A stretch of DNA of 64,000 nt, taken from Telopea speciosissima. Lineage: Eukaryota; Streptophyta; Magnoliopsida; Proteales; Proteaceae. The stretch spans positions 13,203,501 through 13,267,500 of the forward strand of contig NC_057916.1 of the NCBI RefSeq assembly GCF_018873765.1. The letters are read 5' to 3'. Shown piece by piece: positions 21,234 to 36,100 of this stretch. Position 1 is the first letter of the stretch; the number at the start of each line of letters is the position of its first letter. Made by a program: the position numbers and the translations under genes. The notes below the pieces were generated by a model. That model saw only the letters and a list, made by a program, of their open reading frames with translations. It was not told the DNA's origin and did not search any database.

Positions 21234-24082
21234 ATGGCTATGTCGGCTTCCATTTCCCTCACTCCTCGTACCTCGTCTGTTTGCCGTTCGTTCTTATCTG
21301 CTAAAGCTTTTCAATATTCGCTTCGACTGAACCCTTTCAATTCACCATCTATCCCTGGAAACCCCGTTGTTCGTATTTCTGCCTCTTCCATGAACATCGA
21401 AGCTGCTCCCGAAAAGTTCTCTAAACAGTCTTTCTTGGATCGCAGGGAAAGTGGGTTTCTCTATTTTGTCAAATACCATGGCCTTGGGAACGATTTCATC
21501 TTGGTAATACTTCTATTTATGATATTCATTGCCTTGTTTTTATTGTTTTTATCATCAACAACAATGTCTCTCTGTTGAACACTCCTCCTTCTTTATACTG
21601 ATTTTGATCTATGGAAGAGGGTTTCAATAGGTTGATAATCGAGATTCTATGGAGCCTAAGGTTACTCCTGAGCAAGCTGTGAAGCTCTGTGATCGTAACT
21701 TTGGTATTGGTGCGGACGGAGTCATATTCGCAATGCCTGGAATTAACGGTACTGATTACTCCATGAGGATTTTCAATTCCGATGGTAGCGAGCCTGAGGT
21801 AATGTTCTTGTCTGCAATGCGTGACTTTGTCGAATGTGAATGGCAAACTAGAAAAGAAAGGGAAATGGAAAAAAGTAACGTATAAAAAAAAGAAGAAGAA
21901 AGATAGAAATGGACTCATCATATTCGCTTTCCAAATAAGTGTCCATTTCCCAAATGCCAACTAATTTGAAGATGATTGCTGGTCAGAAGTTTATCAATAG
22001 TTACTATCCAATCCAAGAATGTCACCTTTGTAAGGGACATTGGTGCTTTGCTCTCCACACCGACTTAGCTCTGTAGAGAAAGATGCTTAACTCTTAGTAG
22101 ACTGTTACCCATGATTTTGACTGTGGAAGAATTTCTGCAGCAACTGCCATACCCTTCCATCCTCCCATCTCAGCTCATATCATTACCCGCTTCATGCTTT
22201 CCAAAGCTCAATGAGCTGCTAGATCCCAATCCAGAACTGAAGTCCCTGTGAAGACAATCTGAGTAGATTTCACTTGGTGTTGAGATGAGAGCTATAGAAC
22301 TGTGACCTTTGTTTTTTAAAACTTAACAAAACTATTTCCCAACCGGATCTCTTCATGAAATTTGATCCTATTTCCATTACCCACTTCTTATAAGCAGCTC
22401 TTTCAAGCAAAATGATAAAGGTGATTTTACTCTTTTGCCAATCTCCTATCTATTGGGATGTGCGGATCATACTTGTTATTTTGCCACGTTTCATAGGCGA
22501 TCTCTAAAATTGCATAGCTATTAAGTTACCTCCCTGAATGAAGATCCCTAGACTATAATGCCTATAAATATTCCAATTTATCAAATGATACTTTCAGAAT
22601 CACCAAGTTAAAAGGGAAAAAAAAATATGATCCTTTAGACCTCTTAGTTCCTTCATCCCATTTTATTCTCAGATACTGATATAATATATAGGAAGGTTGG
22701 TGAAGTTGAATCGGATCAAAGTAATACTCTCTTCTGAAGAGATATTAGTCCTCTTCTTTCCAACCAGCCAACAGCTTCGGAAATGTTGTAGCAAGAAGTC
22801 CTAGATCTCTCCTTACTCCATTTTGATACCTGTGGTACTACTGCCCAGACAACCTTCAATCTGGAGATCCTTGGTAGCACTTTATCACAATGGTATCATC
22901 CAAATTACAAATGATAGACATCCCTTTAAGAAACTATTTATAATGGAATCCCATCCTGAATCCCTTTCCCCCTCGCCCCCCCCCCCCAAAAAAAAAGAAG
23001 AGTCTAATTAGATGTCTTTAATGAAGAGGAAAGGAGTGGGAGCATAGCAGTAATCAGTGTTTTTATTTTTGGACTGGATGTCGAACCATTCTGGCCTGGC
23101 GGTCGGTAGTCTGCCGGTCGGTCCATAAAATCCATATGGTCTAACCTGATTAGGTAAATATTCTGTAGTATTGAATATATGTGCAAAAAGTAACTCAATC
23201 ATTAGCATGACCATTAACCAGTACTTCTGGTATGGTGATTAAGGTTTTGCTAAGTTGCACAGGGTGGCTTGAATTTGAATCAAACCTTTTACATGAGTCA
23301 TAATAATTTCTAATTGTTTTATATTCCTCACTAGCCCGACTGGCGGACTGTCTGGTGAGAATATTTAGAGCAATCTGACTTTTCCCACCAGATGTGTTGT
23401 TGAGCAGTCAATGGATCTGAAAAAATTTGCCAGTATGGAGGGTTAGATGGATCATGTAGGCCTAGCGGTCGACAGTTCTTACAGGGACTGCATATTGCCA
23501 GGTCCAATAGTTCATGAAAACACTGACATACATTTCCTTTGCAAGCTCGAGAATAAACTTTAGGGGATTTTTTGCTGATGACAAAGTAGTATGTCATTAA
23601 GAATTTCTCTGCCTGTTAAAGATCATTTTCTAGTGATATTTCTGTCTTAAGTATAATGCTCTTTGTTAGTAGTTTTTGGTTGTTAGGATCCATTTGCATG
23701 TCTCTTTATTGAAATGAAAGCTTTATCTCCAAATTCAAACTTATCATCCACGTTGAATGACCAATTGTTCATCATTTCTTTACAATTTCTTCATTAATCC
23801 AGATGTGTGGTAATGGAGTGCGATGCTTTGCTCGATTCATTGCTGAACTTGATAATATAAAAGGAAAACACAGGTATGTTTCTTAGTGGCTGACTGGCTT
23901 CTTATTCTCCTTTCCTATGTTTACAGTTAATAAATCTTGTAAACTTATACCATCCAAATCCTTTGTGGTGTCATACATCCAAGATATGGTCTCTATTTTT
24001 TCTGAATTTGTTATGTAGGATGGTCTTGTAAAACCAATCCTGTACATACCAGGCGATCCCACCAACCCCACCCACCCCCCCC

Positions 24083-24114
<32 letters not shown>

Positions 24115-27100
24115 AGGTTATGAACCACAAGGACTCTTGTAGCATTTGTATTTGATTATTGAGGCTAGAGTTACATGGATATAAGAGTGGAATAGAAAAT
24201 TGATATCCAAAGGGAGAACTCAAGAGTTTGAAGTAGAAAAGGGCTCTGTTAAACTCTTTACATGTCTGGATACCAGAATGCCTTTCGTGCTTTGCCTTAA
24301 AACACCATCAGTTTAATTAATGCTTTGAGACATCCTTCGCCGATCTTGTTCCCAGTGACTTGGTGCTTGATGAGAAAAGGTTGACAAGTTAAACCTACGC
24401 TAATATGGAAAATTATAGTGTTCAGACCCTGATCAAATGACCTCCTGAAGTGAACACAAGACCCTTCCCAGAATCTCAGATAATAGTTGTCAAGGCGACT
24501 ATTAGGTGTCCAAGGCAGTTGCCTTTCTTACATCAAACAAGCTCAAACAAGGCGTGTTGTTGCCTTGGAACCAAGAAGGTGTCTGGATGCGTAGGCAGCG
24601 CTTAGACGATGCCTTGACAACTATGGATGAGAATGAGATAGAGATGTAAACCTTGTATAATACCTCCTTGGAGAAGCAGTTCTTACCCTTTTTACTAATT
24701 GAGAAGGCCTTACTAACATTGAGGATTTAGAAACCCTAGATGCTCCCACGTCAAGTTGTTCCCCAACTTCTCCACCAGATTAGTCGCCTTGTTTAAGTTC
24801 TGCTCCCGGCATCCTTTGTCAGCTGCTGGTTTATTGTTAATGAATAATATTAACAATAAAAAAATGCAGGACCAGTTCTATCACCCAAGGTTCACGACAA
24901 TACAGTTATAGTGACCTTGAGGTTGGGTATTCAAGTACTGGCGTACTGCTAACCCATGGAAAGAACAAAAATCAGCAAAACCAATGGACTCGCTCAGCAG
25001 ATGTGTAGAAGGTGGATGTAGAACGGAGATAAACTTGAGATGGATGAAGCATTGGTAGATGAGTTTGTGGGACCTTAACATCATCAGGAAAATGTGGAAT
25101 CTCATATGCTGAATCTAATTTAGAAGCATTGAAAAGTTAGAATGACGGATTCTTAGTTAGTCCATAGTTAGAACTGTCAAAGCTAGAAGATTGGTTGTCC
25201 ATGTTATAGCGATACAACCAATCAAGCTGCTAACCCTTTTGGTTTTACGTGATTACACAAGTACCACGCATAACCAAGAAAACACAATCAAACTAACCTG
25301 AAGATAAGTGACTGGCTTTGATACCAAACTAGAGACAGTCCATGCAAAACTGGCAAAACAAACAGATTCACACTACATTAGACTTCCAAAAAACTTAATA
25401 ACTTAATATACACAGAATGATACATAGAGGATGCATGGACAACAAATAAAAGAGAATTCAGACAAAGATGTTGGTAACGGAGAAAAACCTTTGCGGGAAA
25501 TACTCCAGAGCAAGAGTATGCTAAGCCTGGTTTTTCACTATATGAAAGAAGAAGAAATACATCACTCATGACTCTTATACATGGAGGTCAGGACATTTCT
25601 CCCTTGGTTATGCCCCTAATGGAACATCACACACTTATTTATAGATGCCCAAACTTTAAGCTATTAGGAGTACATGGACTTCAACATGTTACAAATCCAC
25701 GGACTTCGAAGTTTTACAATTACAGATAAGGCCTACATCAATAATGTTAGACTTGTCAAGACTAAAACAAAAACCATATACGATATATAGTAAACATAGT
25801 CACATGACAAAAGTAGATAAATGACATTATGACACAAAGTAAAGTTAGACACGACTAAAAGCAAACTTGTGGAGCACATCATAGTAATGCACTGAGCTAT
25901 ACAAAATCTTTAATTATTATTGGTGAAGCTTGTGGACGACGCAAAACCCATGTAATCAAAGGGCGTACTTAGTGCACGAGGCACCCGCCACTGCGGGGTC
26001 AAAAATCCTGAAGATTCCTGATGTGAGATAAAAACTGAAGATTCTCGAGACATAAAAATTGAAGATTCCAACTACTATACTCAAACACTTTGGAGCTTAT
26101 CGGGGGATGACAAGTTGTCATTGCTCATAGCCACAACTACTCCGATAAGCAAATTGGTTCTCTTAGTGGAAGTTTGGAGCCAAAAACATTCAAGGGAGGG
26201 ATAAATATTCTGGCTGATTTTCTCTCTCAATATCCCACTATGCTTACCATATTACCCTTGGAGATTGACCACTTTCCTTATCTGGTCCAACAGAATATAA
26301 TGAATCATCTTCTTAAGGCTCGAAGTAAACATTGGATGTTCAAATTCCATGAGGTTACCATCATAAATCATGGACGGAATGATCTTCGAGGTTTTCTTAT
26401 CCAACCTGATTATCCATTTTTCTCTGTTCGAAGTTAATAGTTATTATCAGCTATCCATTGATGCATTGTGATTTCTCTTCTTTACGAGTCCTATGTCATA
26501 GCCATTATATTTACATACTGAGACTCTTGGCCTATCTGAACCAATGCATTATCCAGCCTGAGTTAGTTACCCCACAGACCAATTAAACTTCTTAAGTTGG
26601 TTCATGTCTCTTGAACAATGGATAGAGCATCTAAATAGTCCTGGTGGATGGTACATTTTTGTCACTCATCATAACCCAGTCTCATATGTTCCTCACTGGC
26701 TAATGGAACCCATAGGTGAAGTTGATGACAATTATATACTCCAGGATCCTCATGCTACCATTTATTTGCGGGCTCATTATAATTTGTCTGGAACTCTGGC
26801 CTGGTTTGAAAATAGAACACAGTGGAATAATGTTATTACCTAGCTTTGTCAATGCAATAACATTGATCTCGAGCATGTGCCATTGGTTATTTGACAATCT
26901 CCAGAGTGGGCATTTTCTCATCTTGACTGAGAACATTTCCTGAACTATATTTACCAATATGAAGCAGAATGTGGTTACAAAACCAGCGAAAACTATTACT
27001 CATCAGACTCAGAAGTAAGCAATGATTGAGGCGGCGTCAGCCCTTTGATGCACTCATCTACTCTAGGATTCCCAATGGACGTGCTAAGCAGCAAGGCCCA

Positions 27101-30100
27101 TATTAGGTATCCTACAAGCTATGGTATATTGGTATGGTAGACAGATATAAATATCCTATGCAGTCAACCTTGCTGGATATTCTTGGCCGAGTCAGTATGA
27201 GAAACAATTTGTCATCCCCTAGTATGCTCTAGAGTGTTCGAGTATAATAACTGGTATCTTCAATCTTTATGTCTCGGGAATCTTCAGTCTATCTCACATT
27301 AGAAATTTTCAGGCTTTTTTTCCCGTTAAGACATGGGTTTTGCGTGGTCCGCAAGCTTCACCAGTAATATTAAATATTACTTATTGTTTATAGTCGGCAT
27401 CTTCTTCTGCAGCTTGGGTCAAAGCAGTACAAGACTTCACTTGCAGTTGTGCAGAGATCGTTGTTGTTCCAAGCTTTGACCAACAAACACCTGCATGCCC
27501 CTGGTTGGTGATGGCCATGTGAAGTTTAACAAATGATCGGATACAACAAACTTGCCATAACTGTTTTTAAGTGTTCTTAACCGCCCATAGCAACTGATCG
27601 AACACAACTCGGGCTTAACTGTTCATAGCTATTATTGGAGCCAAGTTGATGGAGTAGTTGACAGATCAAGTGAAGATCATTGCTGCTATCAAAGAAGTTT
27701 CTCGTACTTTGTCGCGGTTTCGCCGCTCTGATTCTCGTTCTTGCCTACCGTCACGTTCTCAAGAGAGGTTGTAATGGTTGAAGACAAAGTTGTTTGGGTT
27801 TTCTGTTTCTGTTCTGCGACTTCTTCCTCACGGCCTGCAATCGTTCCTCCGGTCATGGTGTCAAGATCGGTCATGTGAGGACTGCTCTACTTGAACATGT
27901 CTTCGTGAATTGATTTAAGCAGGAGGGACAAAACAGAATGAAACAGAACAAATCTTGCCCCTAGTGGAAGTGTGGAACAAAACAAAATAAATCTTGAAAT
28001 TGAAACATCCATACCAACGCCGTCTTCTAAGACTGCTGGTTCAAGCAGAATTGAAATTGGACGTCTGTAGAATAAACCTTGCCCCTGGGTTACAAAAAAT
28101 GGCGATAACAGATATCTTCGCCATTTCATGAAGATTAAACCGTGCCCCTTGTTGCTTGGTCGATATTGACCAATATCAGGTGTTACGGTTGACAACAAGC
28201 TTTTGCCCCTGGTTGAGCACCTTTCAGTGCCTGATTCGGGATTGGATTCCCTTCATCGACACTTCTTCTTCTTGGCAATATGATTCAATTTCTGGCTGGA
28301 GTCCCACCGGGCGTGCCAAAAATGGTTCCTCCAAATTCCTTCCGGTCTGGAAATCGTTACAGTCTGAGGAAACTAATAAAGATTGTGTTCCAGGTGATGA
28401 TGGATTCCACCAGTGCCTTGGTAATCCAAGGACTTTTAAAAATGCAAAGATTGCAATGCCAAGAAGATGAAGAAGAAATCAAATCACTTACTTCACAGAA
28501 CATATTTGTGTTGAAGTCATTACAACTTGACAAATCCGAAACTGATGAGGCTTACAACTTGGTATTTACACTACTATTGCTTTACGACCAAATTGCTAAC
28601 ATAGAAACGAATTTGTTGAAATCTTCATAACTCTCCCAGCCACGAACTGTTGAAGCTTGCAACTTGATGATAATGGATGTCTTCTGAAGCAAGCCAAAAG
28701 ACATGGTTGTTGGATAAAATTTACATTACACTACTCCTAAAAAAGAAAATAAAAGATAAAAGATAAAGACTTGTTTGATTGATTTGTGTCCCCCTTCCTT
28801 TGTTTTGAATTTCTCTATTTATAGGCATCCTTGGCAGTTTTGATGGTTTCTGTAGTTATCAGGTAGTTTCACAGCTCCTACTTATTTGAAATTGGCTATA
28901 ACCACCCTGGTGACCATTTATCGGTCACTGCCAATCCATCAATCTTTTACCGTTCGTCGGTCACTGATTTTTGGTCATTTACCGTTTGTCGGTCACTGAC
29001 AGTTTTCAGTCATTGACCGTTCGACGGTCACTAACTGTTTTCTGACCGTTTTCGGTCATGACCATTTTTGACCGTTTTTCAGTCACTGATCGTTTTTCGA
29101 TCACTGACTAACAGGTCAGTCTTGATTGAAATAAATTTCGGTCTATTTCTCTATTGAGCGAAATAAACCAAAAATAGGGTTTAATGCCGATAGCAATTGC
29201 AGTGACTCCATTGACCACCATAACCCTTTGATATGGTTCATGTTGTTTTGCCTGAAACTGGTTTGTTTACCAAAGACATGGTTGCTCAGCATTGAACGCA
29301 TGGTTCTTCGGATGGTTTCAGAGTTGCAATTGTTGAAATTGGAAAGCACATAGTGGAATGGATGATGCCTTCAACACGTATTTCGGTGAAACCGGGGCTG
29401 AGAAGCACGTTCCCCATACCTTTTTCTTGCTTCTGGAAGCCCACTTTGATCGATGAGTTCCCATCTTTGTAATTATTTACATCTTATCCCTTCAACAATT
29501 CATTGTCTTTTTCTTTGAATTGGAAGTCAGAGGCGCCAATGGTTGGTTGGTTGGTCTTCCCATTCAATGACACCAAAACTTTACAATGAATTGGCCTCTA
29601 TAAACATATTTTGTATTGGTGATAGCATCCATTTCAAGTATAAGAAAGACAGGTGAGTGGGTTGGATTGCAGCCACCATGACTCCACGTGCCTATATTCT
29701 TCTACAACGATGATGCAGTAGAAGGATGATGCTAAAAAAATAGAATAAGAAATTTAGAAGTTAAAATGGAGGAGCAAAAGATGCTGCTGCCATAAGCAAA
29801 AGCTGAGAGGAAGTTGTTTAATTTCCAGCAAAGTGAACAGTTAATTGGAGCCAGGAGGTAAAGAGAAATCCTCCACTTATGATTGAGCAGGAAAGCCGCT
29901 ATATGACCGATCAACTTATAAACATGAGCTAGATGTCCAGGTAATATTGACCGAAAAAATGATTGATAAGAGGAAGGAACCTCATTCCAAAGGAGAAGAA
30001 AATGAGACCGCTAAAAACCATATCCACAATCCCATTTGAACTCATGTGATAAGGGTTAGCCGTTTCTTTGGGGTTTGAGATGTCACAAACCCATTGAACT

Positions 30101-33100
30101 CTGGACCTTTGATCCCATTCAAAGGATTTGTGAGGGGCATTGTTTATACCCTATTTTTGGTCTATTTCGGTCAATAGAGAAATAGATCGAAATCTATTTC
30201 AATCAAGATTGACCTGTTAGTCAGTGATTGGAAAATGGCCAGTGACTGAAGAACGGTTAGAAAATGGCCTTGACAAAAAACGGTCAGAAAACAGTTAGTG
30301 ACCGATGAACGGTCAATGGCCGAAAATGGTCAATGACCGACGAATGGTCAATGACCGAAAATGGTTAGTGACCGACTATCGGTCAAAGATTGATGGATTG
30401 GCAGTGACCGATAAACGGTCACCAGGATGGTTATAGCCAATTTCAAATAAGTGGGAGTTGTGAAATTACCTGATAACTACAGAAACCACCAAAACTGCCA
30501 AGGATGCCTATAAATAGAGAAATTCAAAACAAAGGAAGGGATCCACAAATCAATCAAGCAAGTCTTTATCTTTTATTTATTATTTTCTTTTTTAGGAGTA
30601 GTGTAATGTAGATTTTATCCAACAACCATGTCTTTTGGCTTGCTTCAAAAGACATCCATTATCATCAAGTTGCAAGCTTCAATAGTTCGTGGCTGGGAGA
30701 GTTGTGAAGACTACAACAAATTCGTTTCTATGTTAGCAATTTGGTCGTAAAGTAGTGGTAGTGTAAATACCAAGTTGTAAGCCTCATCAGTTTCGGATTT
30801 GTCAAGTTGTAATGACTTCAATAAATATGTTCTGTGAAGTAAGTAATTTGATTTCATCTTCATCTTCTTGGCATTGCAATCTTTGCATTTTTAAAAGTCC
30901 TTGGATTACCAAGGCACTGGTAGAATCCATCATCGCCTGGAACACGATCTTTATTAGTTTCCTCAGACTGTAACGGTTTCTAGACCGGAAGGAATTTGGA
31001 GGAAACACTTATAGCTCAGTGCATTATTATGGTGTGCTCCATAAGTTTGTTTTTAGTCATGTCTAACTTTACTTTATGTCACGGCACATGTCATTTATCG
31101 ACTTTTGTCATGGGTTGTTTACTTTATATCTTATTTAGTTTTTGCTTTAGTTATGTCAAGTCTTGCATTATGGATGTAAGCCTTCCTTCCTCCTTTCAAA
31201 TGGATCACTTAAAGTAAGGTATTCAAGACTTAAAGTATGCTATTCATAACTTTTAAACGTAATGTCAAGCTACTAGAACTATGAAATAACTATATCTTAT
31301 TTATCCCCTAACCCAAGTATTTATTTGTTAATTAAAAATAATATTTTGAATTTTTTTAAAACTATTTATACCTTAAAGTATAAGAAAAATATAATGTAAT
31401 GATGAATTTGACACCATTTGAAGTTGAATATTATGTACATATGTTGTACATAATTTTCCATAAGCAATGTTAAGTATTTTTCCTTAATATTATATATATT
31501 TTTTAATTTTTATAATATATTTATTAAATCTGAAAAATAAAATAATTTTTTAATGGGTGAAAATAAAAATTAATCCATGGGGCTGTAGAGCATCCCAAGT
31601 AGTTTAACATATATCAAAATCATTTTCAAACAATCACTATTCATCCTATTTTTTTCATTTTCTTTTTCAAATAAATCATTTATTTTTCCAGAAATTATAA
31701 TAAATAATTTATTAACTGAAAAAAATCCGACTCCATGAAGTGATAGATCGGGCAAAGATGTTCAACATATATTAAAACCACATGAATCTAACAAGGATTA
31801 CAAAATTTTTTTGGAAAAAATAGATTTGGGGAAGAAATAGAAAACACCTTTGAAATCTTGCAAATAGGTGATGATGCTCCAAATTGGCACTTGAATCTTC
31901 ACTTTGGCACTTCAATCTAACTCCAACAGTGCATTCCATCCAACAATCGAAAGAAAGAAGAAGAAATTTGAAGGAGAGGTTTTTCCCTTGGTTTAGAGCC
32001 TAAGAACTTCTTCTGCTCTCTCTTATGTTGGAAATGGTTTTTGGGTGAAAATTGGGCTAAATACAACTAACTAGCATCTTTGGGCCCAACGAGATCTCTG
32101 CGAGATATTGGTTTTTTGTACTAAAAAACCATGATTTTCACCTTCGAGATATCACCGAGATCTCGGCGAGATCTCGAGATCTCGGCGAGATCTCGGTCGA
32201 GAAATTGTAGTTTTTGTACCGACTAGGAACTCGACTCGGTTTTGCCCAAACCGAGAAACTCACGAGATCTCGGCGAGATCTCGCGAGTTCTCGAACCTTG
32301 TTCCTTCTTCTTCTTTCATATAGTGAAAATCAGGCTGAGCATCTTCATGCTCTGGAATTTTTCCCTTTTAAGGGTTTTCTTTATCACCAAAATTTGTGTT
32401 TGAATTCTCTTTTATTTGTTGTTCTTGCATCCTCTATGTATCCATCTGTGCATTTTTAAGTTTTTGGTACTATGGTGTGAGTCCGTTGGTTTTGTGAATT
32501 CAACTAGAGATACTCATCTGTTTGGGATTAATGGTTTTACAGTGGCATTATGTGTAAATAAACGTTAAAAGGTACTTTTTGTTACAGGTCAGTCACAAAG
32601 AAACTTTGTAGATGTGTTTGAGGAAAATACAATGGGTGTTCATTTTATTGTTTTATCGGAAAAAGTGTGCAAGAAGCAAAGTAAAAGGTTCTTACCTTGA
32701 CATATCCTCTTAAAACTAATTGAGATCAATGACTCACGCGAGAAAGTCTAAGTTAGTTAAAAGAAAATAGCCACTAAAACAAAATTTTTAAAACTTCTGA
32801 TACTAATCTTAATAGAATGAACTCCCCTTCCCCCATATATGGTTGAAGCATGGGACTAAGCATGTCTTTATTTTTTTGATAGATAACAAGAAAAACATTA
32901 TTAATATCTGTTTCCTGCTGTCATGACTATAGATTTGAGTTCTCATGTTTGATAACTTTGAAGTGTTATTTATAGTTTCCATCAGAATGCATTTCAGAGA
33001 AAATCTGAAGTCTACATCAATGTAGAGATGCAATTTATGAAAATTCAATTCTTCATTTTCTTTCTCTTCTCCCTGCGGGCTTTCATTTTGTATCGAATTG

Positions 33101-36100
33101 ATATTGTCATTTGAGCATATTTTAAGTGATTTTTATTAGAAGAGAAAAAAGACAAAGAAAAAGGAATTATACCTGTGATTTTTGAATTTTCGTAAGTTTT
33201 TCTAAGTTTATTAATCATTTCCTCTCTGTCAGATACTGACTCTGGAGCAAGGGTTTTTCTTGGTGCACTAAGACATATATTGGCTAATCTATACCATAGG
33301 TTTTATCTCACAACTTGACAGCTGAAACAGAATTAAATGTTGGTTCTTCTGTGTCCTACAGTTTTTCTGTACACACCGGTGCTGGTCTAATTGTTCCTGA
33401 AATTCAAGATGGTGGTAAGGTATGTTTAATTTTATTTTCTACATTGTGCCTTTCATAACATAACATTTTGTTGTCCAACATACACCCAGTCATCTGGGCT
33501 TTGGTAATCGGAATTAGAGTCTGAATCGGCCTCAGCCGATTCTGATTTTGTTCCGATACGCTAGAATCGGCCCACTGATCTAATTTTTGGGATCAGACCT
33601 AGAATCAGCAAAATAAATATTGAAAAATAAAAAGAAATAAAAAATCAAGATATTTTATCTCCAGCTCTGGCACTCCCTTTCCTCCCTCCCTCGTTAGCGT
33701 CTCTCTCCCCTCTCCCTCTCTTCTCTTTTCTCGATTGGTGCATGCAAACCCCCTCAACAAAAATTTGGACGTCCATCGACTCGACAGTAAACCCCAACAG
33801 GAAACAGGTAAAGGCCTGGAGGCAAAAGAATTTCGGTTCTACGATTAGGTGAAGACCTGGAGGGCCGGAAAATCCAATGGGAAACTTTTCACTGCACCAC
33901 ACGAATACACGATTCTTTTGTGAAGTGCTCTCTCAGACATATCCACTCCTTCACCCGCAAGCAAAGATTGAATCGTTTCAATCCATCAAACATCAGTAGC
34001 CCTGATTGTTTGCTTTCTCTTGACCTTGACCAACCATCAATTCAATCCATGTCTGAGATGGAGCAGCTGGAAATGTAGATCCACAAAAGTAAGTACCCCT
34101 GAGCGTTGACATAATGAGAATGGCCGGCCTGAACCTGGCTGTCTCTCAAAAGTCCTACAGCACTGGGTGGACCATGGAGAGTCTACGGCACCGCTCGGCA
34201 TCCAAAACCTACCTGGTTCCCCTCCATTGTCACCGCTACATCACCTTTGACACCGTCAACTTGGACGACACAAACGTCCACCTCTCTCCATCTCCAACCA
34301 AACTTGGATGACACAAACCTCCACCTCTCTCCCATCTCCAACCAAGTCACCCATGTCTTTTGGGTTGCCATCACTGAGGAATCCCATGCCTCCTTCGGTC
34401 TGCAACTATCTCTCTCCCCTTCTCCCTCTCCCTTCTCTCCCTCGCTCCCTCGCTCCCACCTTTCTTCTCTGGGTCTCCCTCTTCGTCTCCAGCTCCCCTG
34501 CCCCTCCATCTTCCTCCTCCTCTGTCCTTGGATCTTCTGGAACTCTCATACCATTTTTTTTAAATTGTCAGTTTGGTGACACATGTCAAACATGCATATG
34601 ACGAATCGGGCCGGAGTGGCCTATTCATGATCTGATCCGATTCAGGGTCCGTTTCATATCTGATGAGGGAATCAGTCAATCGTGAATCAGATCCAGCCAA
34701 TTCTGATCCGATTTTACAGGAATCGGCAATCTGATTCCGATTCTTAGAACCATGCCTATCATTTAACCTGTTTTAAATATTTTATTCTAGTTGATTTGTA
34801 TTTTAATATTAACCTGTCATGAATCAATCTTTCACGGATCATCTATAAGTAAATCCATAATTCCATATTATGATTTTTGTGGCTGACAAATATAAGTTCA
34901 TCCATGTTATGATTTATATGACAGGCTTCTGGTTTTATCGGTCAAAATAGTTTGAGAGAAGTATGTGCTGGTTGATAATGATAATAGCAAATTGCGCAAC
35001 ATGCAAGACTGCTATAACATTTTTGACTTGCTAAATGTTTAAGGGTGACTTTAAAGTAAAAAAATTTCCTAAACTGAATTTAGTGATTAATTTATCTCAT
35101 GTTGCTAACAGTTATTGCAGTTCTGCATAAACTGGAGTTGAGCCGTAGTTGCAGGGAAGCTTGGTGTAGGTGGGGATGTCCTTGCTTCTCGTATCTACTG
35201 TGATCAGTTTTTCTGGTGGATCTATGTGATCTAGGCAGCTTCACATGGTCAACTAGCAGAATGCCTCAAATAATCTTCTCTTTTTTCTTATTTATTTGGT
35301 TATTCATTTTTATTCTTTTGTATCTCTAAAATTTTAGAGGTTCTTTCAAAGAGCCTTTTGATCATCATTCCAAGACTATTTTTATTTAGTGAATATAGTT
35401 CTTATCAGTGACGTTCTTGGTATTGTGCATGTTATTGATGCACCTTGTAGTGCCTGAAAGATATTCCGTAACTATGATTGTATATACAATTGTAGTCACA
35501 TGTCATTAAGCAATTGTTTTATCAAGTCAGCTTTTAATTCGAGCCATGGACTTCTTAAAAACAACTCTTAGTCAATGTGCAGGTTAGAGTTGACATGGGT
35601 CAACCAATACTTAATCCATCTGATGTGCCTACTAAATTACTAGCAAACAAGGATCAAGCCGTTATCAAATCAGAACTAAAAGTTGATGGATTAACCTGGA
35701 ATGTGACTTGTGTTAGCATGGGGAATCCGCATTGCGTAACTTTTGGAACAAAAGAAAACCAGGTATCTTTTAGAGTACCAAGATTATTTGTGTTTATTGT
35801 ATGAATTAAAGCTCAATTTTTGTAATGTTGTTTTCTTTGAAAGTGCCTCTTTTACATTATTTCCCTTTTCTCTTCCTGTCCAAAAATAGCAGTCTGATTA
35901 TAACTGGAAGCTATGCATTTAGAAAATATATTTACTGCTTTGGAAAACCATTGACCTAATTATGAATCATTAACCCTGCTAGTATGGCCCGAAAGATGTA
36001 GGGGATAGTGTATGTCTCAAAGATGAGATCAAGTAACTGACAAGGATGTAGTGATTAGTGAATGCAATAGGTTGCATTGTGAAATCACAAACCCTGTCAA

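Noticed and set aside
21649-21885. Independent small gene at DAPF exon 2
   Set aside because: It is exon 2 read on into the intron; the GT donor at 21799 and the family alignment end the exon at 21798.
28326-31004. A single complete LTR retrotransposon with LTRs at 28.3-29.2 and 30.1-31.0 kb
   Set aside because: The two copies are in inverted, not direct, orientation and the ~950 bases between them lack retroelement domains.
34183-34601. Ser/Pro-rich and Arg/Glu-rich ORFs in DAPF intron 4
   Set aside because: Low-complexity CT-rich sequence inside an inverted-repeat element, open on three frames; no domain.
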